64,000 bases of DNA from Paractinoplanes lichenicola (GTDB taxonomy: Bacteria > Actinomycetota > Actinomycetes > Mycobacteriales > Micromonosporaceae), in assembly GCF_016785085.1 (NCBI RefSeq), contig NZ_JAENHO010000001.1, positions 620,001 to 684,000 of the forward strand, written 5' to 3'. Positions within the stretch are counted from its first letter, which is position 1. Every line of letters starts with the position of its first letter. The translations under genes and the position numbers were made by a program. The notes beneath the pieces were generated by a model. It worked only from the letters and a program-made list of their open reading frames with translations, ran no database searches and was not told the DNA's origin. Below, in pieces: positions 32,932 through 40,891 of this stretch.

Positions 32932-34023
32932 ATGCGCACCGCCATGACCTTCTCCCCCGACGGCCGCCGCAACGCCGCCGACCTGCACGACAGCTCCTCG
33001 TTCGACCACGTCGGCCGCGACGCCGGGGCCGATTTCGCCGCCGGGCGGGTGCTGGCCGACCTGGCCGACGCCGACCCGCGCATCGTGGTCGGCTGCGCCG
33101 ATCTGACGTACGTGACCAGGCTGTCCACCTTCGGCGCGCGGCACCCCCGCCGGTTCCTCTACTACGGCATCTCCGAGCGCAACATGATCGGCGCCGCGGC
33201 CGGCCTGGCCACGACCGGCCACATCCCGTACGTCTGCACGTTCGCCTGCTTCTCGGCGATCCTGGCCTACGAGAACATCCGCACCGATCTCGCGTATCCG
33301 CAGGTCCCCGTGCGGATTCTGGCCACCCACGCGGGCATCTCGATGGGCTTCTTCGGCACCTCGCACCACGCCACCGAGGACATCGCGGCGCTGCGGGCGG
33401 TGGCCGGCCTGACCGTGCTGTCCCCGTGCGACCCGGTCGCCACCGAGGCGATGCTGCGAGCCACGGTCGGCCACGACGGCCCCATCTACTTCCGGATCGG
33501 CCGCGGCCGCGAGAAGGCCGTCTACACCGACCCCACCCAGCTGCGCCTGGACCGCCCGACCACGCTCACCCAGGGCGGCGACGTCCTCCTGCTGGCCACC
33601 GGTGTCATGGTCCAGGAGGCCCTGGCCGCCGCTGCCACCCTGGCCACCGACGGCATCGGCGCCACAGTCGTCGACGTCCACACCCTCAAACCCTTCCCCC
33701 GTACGGTCATCGCCGAGCTCGCGGCCGCCCACAGCAGCGTCGTCACCGTCGAGGAGCACACAATCGAGGGCGGCCTGGGCACGCTCACGGTCGAGGCACT
33801 GGCCGCCGCCGGGGTCGGCACGCCGGTGCACAAACACGGCCTGCGCGACGAGTTCGCCATCATCGGCCCGCCGACCCACCTCTACCAGTACTACGGCCTC
33901 GACCCGCACGGCATCGCCACCGTCGTACGGCGGATGCACGAGCACCGCGCCCGCACTCCCCTGGTGTCCGAGCCGTTGTGGACCCCCGACGACCGCGCCG
34001 CCGTGCTGGCCGCCCGCTCATGA
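32932..34023 (+). CDS. transketolase, C-terminal (pyrimidine-binding) subunit, AptB-like
   Basis: A 363-residue partner of the preceding subunit, starting immediately after its stop. It holds FLYYGISERNMIGAAAGLA (the conserved cofactor Glu), YVCTFACFSAILAYENIR, the phosphate/His region THAGISMGFFGTSHHATEDIAALRAV, and the C-terminal domain VVDVHTLKPFP and VTVEEHTIEGGLG. The dimer transfers two-carbon units between ketose and aldose phosphates in the cytosol. Its stop overlaps the next start (ATGA). Confidence 0.85.
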   Translation: MRTAMTFSPDGRRNAADLHDSSSFDHVGRDAGADFAAGRVLADLADADPRIVVGCADLTYVTRLSTFGARHPRRFLYYGISERNMIGAAAGLATTGHIPYVCTFACFSAILAYENIRTDLAYPQVPVRILATHAGISMGFFGTSHHATEDIAALRAVAGLTVLSPCDPVATEAMLRATVGHDGPIYFRIGRGREKAVYTDPTQLRLDRPTTLTQGGDVLLLATGVMVQEALAAAATLATDGIGATVVDVHTLKPFPRTVIAELAAAHSSVVTVEEHTIEGGLGTLTVEALAAAGVGTPVHKHGLRDEFAIIGPPTHLYQYYGLDPHGIATVVRRMHEHRARTPLVSEPLWTPDDRAAVLAARS

Positions 34024-35126
34024 AGGTCCTCATACTCGGCGGCACCGGCCTGATCAGCACCGCCATCACCCGCGACCTCCTGGCCCGCGGCGACGAGGTA
34101 ACCCTGCTCCACCGCAACCCCGGCAGCCCAACCCACCCTGTTCCGCCCGACAACGGCGCGCCTATCCCCGTCCCGCCTGACCGCGGCGCGGCCCTCCCTC
34201 CCCCGCACAACCGCGACGCGGCCTCTCCTGCCCCGCACAACCGCGACGCGGCCTCTGCTGCCCCGCACAACGGCGACGTGACCCTCCCTGCCCCGGATGA
34301 TGACGGCACGCCACTCTCTGGCTCAGGCGGCCCCGGCTCGGCCCGCTCGGTCCGGGGCGACCGGGGCCATCCCGAGGCGCTGCGGGCGGCATGGGGCGAC
34401 GGGCACGACGCGGTGATCGACATGCTCTGCTTCACCCCGGCCGACGTGAACGTCGCGCTGACCGCCTTCGGCGACCGGGTGCCGCACTACATCATGTGCA
34501 GCACGGTCGACGTCTACACCAAGCCGGCCCGCTACCTGCCGGTCGACGAGCACCACGAGCGAAACCCCGACAAACGTTTCCCGTACGCCCGTGACAAGCA
34601 GCTCGCGGAGCAACGCCTGCTCGATTCCGGCGTCCCGCTGACGATCCTGCGCCCGGCCGCCACCTATCTCGACACGGCAGTCCCCTCGTACGGCTCGTTC
34701 GACCTCGCCGTCGAGCGGCTACGCGCGGGCCTGCCGGTCATCCTGCACGGCAACAACTTCTGGGCCACCTGCCACCGCGACGACGTGGCCCGGGCCTTCG
34801 TGTCCGCCACCGCCGTGCCCCCGGCCGGGCGGGCCTACAACGTGACCGGCCACGAGCGCCTGACGTTCGAGCAGTACTGGCGTGCGGTCGCCGACGCCCT
34901 CGACGTCAAGCCGAATTTCATCCGAGTCCCGCCCGCCCGGATCGGTGGCTGGTGCGAACTCAACTTCCAGTTCGACAACGTCTTCGACTGCTCGGCCGCC
35001 GCCCACGACCTCGGCTTCGCCAGCACTGTGCCCTGGGCCGAAGGCATCACCCACGCCCTCCGCCACCGCCCAATGTCACCCGTGACCCAACAGGAACGAG
35101 ACGCCTACGAGGAACTACTGAATTGA
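34020..35126 (+). CDS. NAD-dependent epimerase/dehydratase (extended SDR) with Pro-rich insertion
   Basis: A 368-residue Rossmann enzyme: the N-terminal VLILGGTGLIS is an NAD-binding GxxGxxG-type loop, CSTVDVY and FPYARDKQLAEQ give the Ser and Tyr-x-x-x-Lys, and WATCHRDDVARAF and YNVTGHE follow the family pattern. Residues about 35-100 are an extra Pro/Asp/Asn-rich tract between the second strand and the rest of the fold, built of 30-bp repeats. It is coupled to the transketolase by ATGA. A role in isomerising or oxidising a sugar intermediate of the pathway is inferred. Confidence 0.75.
   Translation: MKVLILGGTGLISTAITRDLLARGDEVTLLHRNPGSPTHPVPPDNGAPIPVPPDRGAALPPPHNRDAASPAPHNRDAASAAPHNGDVTLPAPDDDGTPLSGSGGPGSARSVRGDRGHPEALRAAWGDGHDAVIDMLCFTPADVNVALTAFGDRVPHYIMCSTVDVYTKPARYLPVDEHHERNPDKRFPYARDKQLAEQRLLDSGVPLTILRPAATYLDTAVPSYGSFDLAVERLRAGLPVILHGNNFWATCHRDDVARAFVSATAVPPAGRAYNVTGHERLTFEQYWRAVADALDVKPNFIRVPPARIGGWCELNFQFDNVFDCSAAAHDLGFASTVPWAEGITHALRHRPMSPVTQQERDAYEELLN
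34201..34290 (+). repeat. three 30-bp tandem repeats inside the epimerase gene
   Basis: Units of 30 bp with the core ccccgcacaaccgcgacg occur about three times, with further degenerate copies upstream to about 34123. They encode the PHNRDAAS-type decapeptides of the inserted linker and leave the reading frame intact. Confidence 0.8.
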
Positions 35127-35150
35127 CAGCTACCACGCCCAAACCCGAGC

Positions 35151-35278
35151 CGAACTGACATGACAGATGCCACCCATACAGACCGAGGCGAACTGACATG
35201 ACAGATGCCACCCACCAGCGGGACGACTGAAATGTCAGATACCAGGCATGGAGACGAAGCGAGCTGACATGACAGTTC
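35151..35278. repeat. intergenic direct repeats CTGACATGACAGATGCCACCCA
   Basis: Two 26-bp copies (35151-35176 and 35189-35214, 38-bp period) are perfect. Diverged copies follow at 35224-35250 and 35259-35278, the last overlapping the kinase start. Each perfect copy contains CTGACATG, as found in the operator at 40831, and ATGCCAC, as in the sites at 30971 and 32028. The array lies in the gap between epimerase and kinase and may be a cluster of regulator half-sites. Confidence 0.75.
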
Positions 35279-36717
35279 TCGTGCTCGACGATGATCCGAC
35301 CGGCACGCAATGCGCTTCGGACGTTTCGGTGTTGCTGCGGCCGTATGAGACCGGGCCGTGGACGACGGGGTATGTGCTCACCAATACGCGCGCGCTGGAT
35401 GCTGACGATGCGGCGGCGCTTGTCACCAGCGTCAAGGAGCGGGCCGGGCCTGGCACCGAGCTGGTGCTGCGCGGCGATTCAACGCTGCGCGGGCACGTGT
35501 TCGCCGAGATGAACGCGCTCGGCCTCGAGAACGGGGTCGGCCTGATCGTGCCCGCGTTCCCGGCGGCGGGCCGGATCACCGTCGGCGGCGTCCACTTCGT
35601 CGACACCGGCGACAAGGGCAACGGCGGCAACGGCGGCGGCAACGGCAGCAGCAGCGGCGGCAACGGCGGCGGCAACGGCAGCAGCAGCGGCGGCGGCAGC
35701 AGCAGCGGCAGCGGCAACGGCGGCGGCAGCAGCAGCGGCAGCAGCAACGGCGGCAGCAGCAGCAGCGGCAGCAGCAACGGCGGCAGCAGCAGCAGCGGCA
35801 GCAGCAGCAGCGGCAACGGCGGCGGCAACGGCGGCGGCACCCGGATCAACGTGGCGGACACCGAGTTCGCACGCGACCCTGTGTTCGGCTTCACGGCCCG
35901 CACCATGCGCGACTGGGTGACCGAGCTCGGCGGCCCCCGCCCGTATGCGTCGGTTGGCCCCTCTGGGGTACGCGAGGCTCTCCTACGCCTCCCGAACGGC
36001 GGGGTGGTCGTCCCCGACGTGACCGACGACGCCGACCTGATCCCGATCCTGGCCGGCCTGACCGCGGCCCGCCAAGCCGGACGCCACGTAGTTGTCCGCT
36101 GCGCGGCACCGCTCGCAGCCCTGCTCGCCGGCGTCACCGGCCGTCTGGTCCCGGCCCCGAAACCCGCCCGCCCCGGACTGCTGATCGTCTGCGGCTCGCA
36201 CACCGCCGCCGCCACCGCTCAGCTCGCCGCACTGGCCGCCCACACGCCACCACACTTGGTCGTGCCGACCGACGCCCCCGGAACGTCCGCGGCCACGCGA
36301 GCACGAGCCACCAGAACGAGCACCGACGCGCTTGTTGAGGTTGCGCGGAGGCAGCTGCGGGAAGCGGGCGTTGCCGTGGTTACTACCGAGCGGGTTCGGC
36401 GGGCGGAGCACGGGACGTTGGCCGACGGCGCGCGGGTCATGGCCGCGCTTACCGGCGTCGTTGCGCGACTGGCCCCGTACGTGGGAATGGTTGTCACCAA
36501 GGGCGGCATCACCTCGGCCGAGGTTGCCACGAGTGGGCTCGGCGCCAGCGTCGCCACCGTGCGGGGGCAGGTCGAGACCGGGGTGCCGCTGTGGGACGTG
36601 GGTGGGGTGCCGGTCGCCGTCGTGCCCGGGAACATCGGTGACGCCGGCACGCTCGTCCGGATGATGCGCTACTTCACCGGGGGCAGAGGGCCTACGTCGA
36701 CCTTGCCTCCCATGTGA
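35269..36717 (+). CDS. four-carbon acid sugar kinase family protein (DUF1537; OiaK/DtnK-like)
   Basis: A 482-residue kinase. The N-terminus VLVLDDDPTGTQ is the family signature, LVLRGDSTLRGH and TEFARDPVFGF follow, and the C-terminal nucleotide domain shows LLIVCGSHT and VVTKGGITSAEVA. Members phosphorylate sugar acids such as 3-oxo-tetronate, erythronate or 3-oxo-isoapionate. ATG 35269 is used because the conserved strand starts there; 35248 is also in frame. About 77 residues of Gly/Ser/Asn (35611-35841) are inserted in a loop; without them the length is normal. With the apionate lactonase-like gene, a 3-oxo-isoapionate kinase role is the favoured inference. Confidence 0.78.
   Translation: MTVLVLDDDPTGTQCASDVSVLLRPYETGPWTTGYVLTNTRALDADDAAALVTSVKERAGPGTELVLRGDSTLRGHVFAEMNALGLENGVGLIVPAFPAAGRITVGGVHFVDTGDKGNGGNGGGNGSSSGGNGGGNGSSSGGGSSSGSGNGGGSSSGSSNGGSSSSGSSNGGSSSSGSSSSGNGGGNGGGTRINVADTEFARDPVFGFTARTMRDWVTELGGPRPYASVGPSGVREALLRLPNGGVVVPDVTDDADLIPILAGLTAARQAGRHVVVRCAAPLAALLAGVTGRLVPAPKPARPGLLIVCGSHTAAATAQLAALAAHTPPHLVVPTDAPGTSAATRARATRTSTDALVEVARRQLREAGVAVVTTERVRRAEHGTLADGARVMAALTGVVARLAPYVGMVVTKGGITSAEVATSGLGASVATVRGQVETGVPLWDVGGVPVAVVPGNIGDAGTLVRMMRYFTGGRGPTSTLPPM
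35611..35841 (+). repeat. Gly/Ser/Asn low-complexity tract (ggc/agc/aac triplets) in the kinase gene
   Basis: About 230 bp composed almost only of ggc, agc and aac triplets. It stays in frame and sits between the HFVDTGD and RINVADTEFA segments that are adjacent in ordinary family members. Triplet slippage would change length without a frameshift. Confidence 0.9.
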
Positions 36718-37267
36718 AGGCGATCGTTGCGGACTTGGAGGTCATGATGTTGTCGTCCTGGAGCTGCCAGTTGAACTGGTAGCTGCGGGTCGCGCTGGTG
36801 GTGGCGATCCAGCGGCTGACGCCGGTCGCGTAGCTGTTGGATGCGGCCGAGAACGCGGCGACGGTGTAGGCGGTGGCGTTGAGGTCGTTGGGGTTGTAGA
36901 GGGTGGCGGTGCTGGTGAAACCGGCGCAGGATCCGGTGCTCTCCTTGATCTGCAGGGTCAGGTAGGAACCCAGGCTGCCGCTCAGCCCGCTGGCCGGCAG
37001 GTAGAGACGGACTTCCGCCGGCAATGACCCGGTGTAGGTGGTCGTCAGGCAGCTGGTGCCGTAGCTGCCCGGGATCGGGCCGGAAACGTTGATCACCGGG
37101 CTGGTGGACGAGTTGCTGAGCGTGACGGAGCCGGTGGTCAGGGCGTTGGCGCCGTTCGTCGCCTTGCCGCTGAAGGAGGCGTCCGCGTATCTCCACAGCA
37201 TTGCCGTGCCGCCCACCGCGAGGAGGGCGACCGCGATGCTCAGCCGGCGGCCGAAGGAGCGCTTCAT
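36692..37267 (-). CDS. TasA/camelysin-like secreted protein with SipW-type signal
   Basis: A 191-residue exported protein. The N-terminus has an Arg-rich stretch, a single hydrophobic helix and the cleavage-region pattern YADASFSGKATNGANALTTGSVTLSN, typical of SipW-dependent signal peptides. The mature part is a beta-rich Thr/Ser protein with two Cys (about 73 and 113). The family forms surface fibres or matrix proteins in Firmicutes; in actinomycetes the role is unclear. The 3' end overlaps the convergent kinase gene by 26 bp. A divergent LamG gene starts 109 bp away and carries a similar signal. Confidence 0.7.
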   Translation of the reverse strand: MKRSFGRRLSIAVALLAVGGTAMLWRYADASFSGKATNGANALTTGSVTLSNSSTSPVINVSGPIPGSYGTSCLTTTYTGSLPAEVRLYLPASGLSGSLGSYLTLQIKESTGSCAGFTSTATLYNPNDLNATAYTVAAFSAASNSYATGVSRWIATTSATRSYQFNWQLQDDNIMTSKSATIAFTWEARST

Positions 37268-37375
37268 AACCTTCCGATCGGCATCGAAACGGCGGCCCTG
37301 AGCCCGCCCTGCCGCTATCCGGTCTTTGAGGCGTTATCGGCGCGTTTACGGGTGGATTGCCGCAATATGGCAAGC

Positions 37376-39520
37376 ATGCGCAAACCGCTGCGCCGCCGTT
37401 CGGCGCTGGCCGGGTTCGCCGCGCTGGTGCTGCTGGTGAGCACATTCCTGCTGCCGGAAGCGTACGCGGTGTTCAGCGGCACGGTGAAGAACACCAGCAC
37501 GGTGACCGCGGCGGCGGCTTTCCCCACGACCCGGCAGCTGACCGACACCGACGCGGCGACCATCGCGCATCGGCTGGACGAGGCCCCGTCGGCCGCGTTG
37601 ACCCCGACGCTGGCGGACTCGGCCGGCACGTCCGAGCCCGGGACGGCGTACGGGCCGACCAACGGTCCCGCGCTCCGGTGGGATCTCGACGAGGCCGCGG
37701 GCGCCACCGTCACGGACCGTTCCGGTTCGGCGAATCCCGGCGCGCTGGGTTCGGGCGCGTCGTGGACGACCGCGTCGCGGGAGCGCACCGGGGCGCTGCT
37801 GCTGGACGGATCCGCCGACGGCTACGTCGCCGGCGCGGGTCCCGCGGTCGACACCACCAAGGCGTTCACGATCTCCGCGTGGGTCTACTTGACCGGCTCG
37901 ACGGTGCCGTCGTCGAACGCCTGGGTCGGCAGCCAGGGAGGTTCCCAGGCGTCGGCCTTCGGCCTGGGGCTCAGCTCGGGCAGCTGGGCCTTCGCGATGT
38001 CGGCCGCGGACGCCGCCGCCCCGGCCTTCGACAGCGCGGTGTCCCCGGCCGCCGCGGTCACGCAGACGTGGACCCAGCTGGCCGCGGTGTTCGACCCGAG
38101 CCAGGCCGGGGCGCAGCTGCGGCTGTACGTCAACGGGGCGCTCGCGGCGACCGCGGCGCACACCAGCACCTGGTCGGCCGGTGGGGCGTTCCAACTCGGC
38201 CGGCTGCTCGCCGGTGGCGGCTGGCGGGAGCCCTGGCCCGGCCGGATCGAGTCGGTGCTGGCCTACCGCCGCGCCCTGCCCGCCGCGGAAGTGGCCGGTC
38301 TCTACACCGACAACCCGACCGGCGTGTTTCACCTGCAGGAGAACAGCGGCACGACGAGCCGCGACGGCAGCGGCAACGGCAACACCCTGACGCTGTCGGC
38401 CGCGGCGACCTGGACCGCGCTCGGACACAACGGGCCCGCGCTGTCGTTCGACGGCACGGCCAACTCCTTCGCCTCCGGCGCGACGACGGCCGTCGACACC
38501 ACGGCCAGCTTCAGCGTCATGGCCTGGGTCTTTCCGACCAGCACGAGCGGCTCCGGCAGCAGGACGGCGGTGAGCCAGGACGGCAACCAGCTCAGCGGCT
38601 TCTTCCTGCAGACCAAGAACAACCGCTGGGCCTTCGCGATGCCGGGCTACGACATCGCCGGCACCGGCACCGATGCGATCGTGGCGCCCGGAACCGCGAC
38701 GCCCTATGCCTGGACTCATCTCGCCGGTGTCTTCGACAGCTCGGCCGGCACACTGACCCTCTACGTCAACGGTGTCAGCCAGGGCAGCGTCTCGCACACG
38801 TTGACCCCCAACCAGACCGGGCGGCTACGCATCGGGCGGGCCCAGTACAACGCCGTTCCCGCCGACTTCTTCATCGGGCGCGTCGACGAGGTGCGGATCC
38901 ACCGGCGGGTGCTGTCCGCGACCGAGGTCGCCAACGCGATGGGACCCGCGCCGCTCAGCGCCGGGATGCCCGGTGCGCTGCAGGGCCCGCAGCAGGGCCT
39001 GACCGCCACCACCGCGATGGCGTTCAACGGGACGACCACCATCGCCAACAGTGTCGCGGTGACCAACCCCGGGCCGTTCACGGTCGAGTGCTGGTTCAAG
39101 ACGACGTCGACGCTGGGCGGCGGCATCATCGCGTTCCAGACGTCGCCGTCGCAGACCCTGCCCTCGACGGCCGGCGAGAACTTCGACCGTGTCCTGTACA
39201 TGGACGCCCAGGGCAAGCTGCGGTTCTTCGCCTATCCGAGCGGCACCACCAGAACCATCACCTCCACGGCCGCGTACAACGACGGGGCCTGGCACCACCT
39301 CATCGCCGAGATCGGCCCGGTCGGCATGCGCGTCTACGTCGACGCCGCGCAGGCGGTCACCGACGCGACCATCACGACCGCGCAGAACTTCACCGGCTAC
39401 TGGCGCTGGGGCGGCTCCTCCCTCGGCGGCTATTTCACCGGCAGCATCGACGAGATCGCCGTCTATCCCACGGAACTGCTGGCCCAGCCGATCTCGTGGC
39501 ACTACCACGCGAACCACTGA
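37376..39520 (+). CDS. secreted protein with three LamG/concanavalin-like domains
   Basis: A 714-residue secreted protein. The signal (RRRSALAGFAALVLLVSTFLL) is followed by PEAYAVFSGTVKNTST, again a SipW-type junction. Three LamG-type jelly rolls lie at about residues 95-305 (TISAWVYLTG), 315-520 (SVMAWVFPTS) and 545-714 (TVECWFKTTS); each contains the motif LYVNG or VYVDA near its end. LamG domains bind glycans or proteins. ATG 37376 is preferred over in-frame 37352 and 37367 because positive residues follow directly. It likely acts at the cell surface in polysaccharide capture beside the glycoside hydrolases; no catalytic residues were recognised. Confidence 0.8.
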   Translation: MRKPLRRRSALAGFAALVLLVSTFLLPEAYAVFSGTVKNTSTVTAAAAFPTTRQLTDTDAATIAHRLDEAPSAALTPTLADSAGTSEPGTAYGPTNGPALRWDLDEAAGATVTDRSGSANPGALGSGASWTTASRERTGALLLDGSADGYVAGAGPAVDTTKAFTISAWVYLTGSTVPSSNAWVGSQGGSQASAFGLGLSSGSWAFAMSAADAAAPAFDSAVSPAAAVTQTWTQLAAVFDPSQAGAQLRLYVNGALAATAAHTSTWSAGGAFQLGRLLAGGGWREPWPGRIESVLAYRRALPAAEVAGLYTDNPTGVFHLQENSGTTSRDGSGNGNTLTLSAAATWTALGHNGPALSFDGTANSFASGATTAVDTTASFSVMAWVFPTSTSGSGSRTAVSQDGNQLSGFFLQTKNNRWAFAMPGYDIAGTGTDAIVAPGTATPYAWTHLAGVFDSSAGTLTLYVNGVSQGSVSHTLTPNQTGRLRIGRAQYNAVPADFFIGRVDEVRIHRRVLSATEVANAMGPAPLSAGMPGALQGPQQGLTATTAMAFNGTTTIANSVAVTNPGPFTVECWFKTTSTLGGGIIAFQTSPSQTLPSTAGENFDRVLYMDAQGKLRFFAYPSGTTRTITSTAAYNDGAWHHLIAEIGPVGMRVYVDAAQAVTDATITTAQNFTGYWRWGGSSLGGYFTGSIDEIAVYPTELLAQPISWHYHANH

Positions 39521-39525
39521 CGCGA

Positions 39526-40773
39526 TCACCGGCTGAACAGGATCAAGCTGTCCGAGAGGTATTCCGGCTGCTCCACGACCGTACGGCCGTTCTCGTGGCG
39601 GACGACGGCGCGGTCCTCGTTGCGGGCGCCCAGGTTCCAGCACGTCACCGCCCAGTCGCGCAGGTCGACGTCGAGGGTCACGGCGAACGGGTGGGGCAAG
39701 TAGAGCGCGGCCCGATCGGCGCCCAGACCGAAGTGGGCGCCGCTGCGGTCGGCGAGCACCAGGTCCGTACGGGAAACCAGGTCGTGAAGATCGTGGGATT
39801 CGACGATGCGGCGCAGGAGGCCGACATCCCACGCGCCGTCGAAGCGGAGGGCGACGTCGGCCGGGAACGGGGTGCCGGAGAAGTGTTCGCCGTTGAAGGG
39901 CTCGCCCGCGCGGTGCCAGGACCAGACGCCGTGGGCGCCGTAGCCGAGACCCGCGCCGGAGCCGGACAGCACTGAGGTCCACGAGGCCAGCCGTACGTCG
40001 TACGCGGTGTGCCGGCCCGCGCCCTTGCCGTAGCCGTGGCCCTCGTAGCAGGGCTCCATGCTGACGATCGGGTGCCGGACGGGCAGTTCCCGCAGGGCGG
40101 CCGCCTGAAGCGCGGGCTGGGTGTCCCACTCGTCGTCGTGACCGGCCTGGTACGCGTAGAAGTCGATCAGCTCGGTCAGGTGCGGCGGCTGGGTCACGAA
40201 GACGCCGGGGTGCAGGGTGCGCAGGTTGTCGGGCGCCTTGTCGCGCAGCCGGTGCAGCACCCGCTCGTAGCGCTCGACCGAGCGGGGATCGGTGAAGTTC
40301 TCGTCGCCGCTCGCCGCGAAGAGCACGCCCAGGTCGGCGAAGGTGGCGATGACCCGGTCGACGTGCTCGTCGGTCTGTTCCTCGGTGAGCACCAGCTCCG
40401 GCGTGAGGTCGGCACCCCACGTGCCGGGCACGTAGTTGCACCAGAGCACAACCAGGATCGGCAACAGGCCGTGCTCGATCGCTTCCTCGCACATCGACCG
40501 GGCCTCGGCGTAATACGCGGGGTCGGGCCGGTCGAGGTCGCCGTCGAGGAACGGCTCGCGTTCGCCGGCCGAGGCGCTGCGGTCGTGCGGGATCGGCAGC
40601 ACGTTGATGTTCAGCGCGTTGAACCCCTGGCGGCGCCGCAGCCGCAGGTAGGAGCGCCACTCGTCGCGGGTGGGCCGGGTGAACGCGCCCCAGATCGTGT
40701 CGGCCAGCAGGAACGCGGGCTCGCCGTCGACGAGAAACCGGGGCGTACGGGGATCGATCGTGACACGCGGCAT
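39526..40773 (-). CDS. DUF4038 / GH140-like apiosidase
   Basis: A 415-residue (beta/alpha)8 glycosidase without signal peptide. The family pattern is clear: FLVDGEPAFLLADTIWGAF, RRRQGFNALNINVLP, a DENFTD loop after the strand GVLFAAS (possible acid/base region), and HPIVSMEPCYEGHGYG (likely nucleophile Glu). C-terminal strands (SGAHFGLGADRAALYLP, VTCWNLGARNED) form the usual DUF4038 beta domain. GH140 enzymes release D-apiose from rhamnogalacturonan II. Three in-frame ATGs exist (40812, 40788, 40773); the last is closest to the conserved start. It is divergent from the importer operon with shared operators. Confidence 0.78.
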   Translation of the reverse strand: MPRVTIDPRTPRFLVDGEPAFLLADTIWGAFTRPTRDEWRSYLRLRRRQGFNALNINVLPIPHDRSASAGEREPFLDGDLDRPDPAYYAEARSMCEEAIEHGLLPILVVLWCNYVPGTWGADLTPELVLTEEQTDEHVDRVIATFADLGVLFAASGDENFTDPRSVERYERVLHRLRDKAPDNLRTLHPGVFVTQPPHLTELIDFYAYQAGHDDEWDTQPALQAAALRELPVRHPIVSMEPCYEGHGYGKGAGRHTAYDVRLASWTSVLSGSGAGLGYGAHGVWSWHRAGEPFNGEHFSGTPFPADVALRFDGAWDVGLLRRIVESHDLHDLVSRTDLVLADRSGAHFGLGADRAALYLPHPFAVTLDVDLRDWAVTCWNLGARNEDRAVVRHENGRTVVEQPEYLSDSLILFSR

Positions 40774-40830
40774 GGGGCGCGGCTCCATTCGTGCGGCTGG
40801 ATGGAAATCCACTGTTTACATTCGACGAAT

Positions 40831-40855
40831 TGGCATGTCAGCATACGGCATACCA
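40831..40855. promoter_or_regulatory. pair of GntR operator-like sites between GH140 and importer genes
   Basis: TGGCATGTCA (40831-40840) and CGGCATACCA (40846-40855, complement TGGTATGCCG) are 15 bp apart, centre to centre, in a 118-bp divergent gap. Both match the TGGNATRCCA consensus with one or two changes, and the spacing places them on nearly the same DNA face. Confidence 0.65.
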
Positions 40856-40891
40856 TCCGACCGAGTGACACCCGTTGAGGAGTGACCCGAC

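Noticed and set aside
32544..35126. A long plus-strand open frame that includes the epimerase but starts in the transketolase genes
   Set aside because: Only the part from 34020 encodes a recognisable protein; the upstream part is an Arg-rich shadow of the transketolase frames.
35151..35278. Possible attachment site or IS end at the intergenic repeats
   Set aside because: No inverted terminal repeats, integrase, transposase or tRNA gene is nearby; the repeats are direct and confined to a promoter gap.
37357..39975. An 872-codon plus-strand frame overlapping the LamG gene
   Set aside because: Arg/Gly/His-rich translation without domains; the neighbouring frame has three clear LamG domains and a signal peptide.
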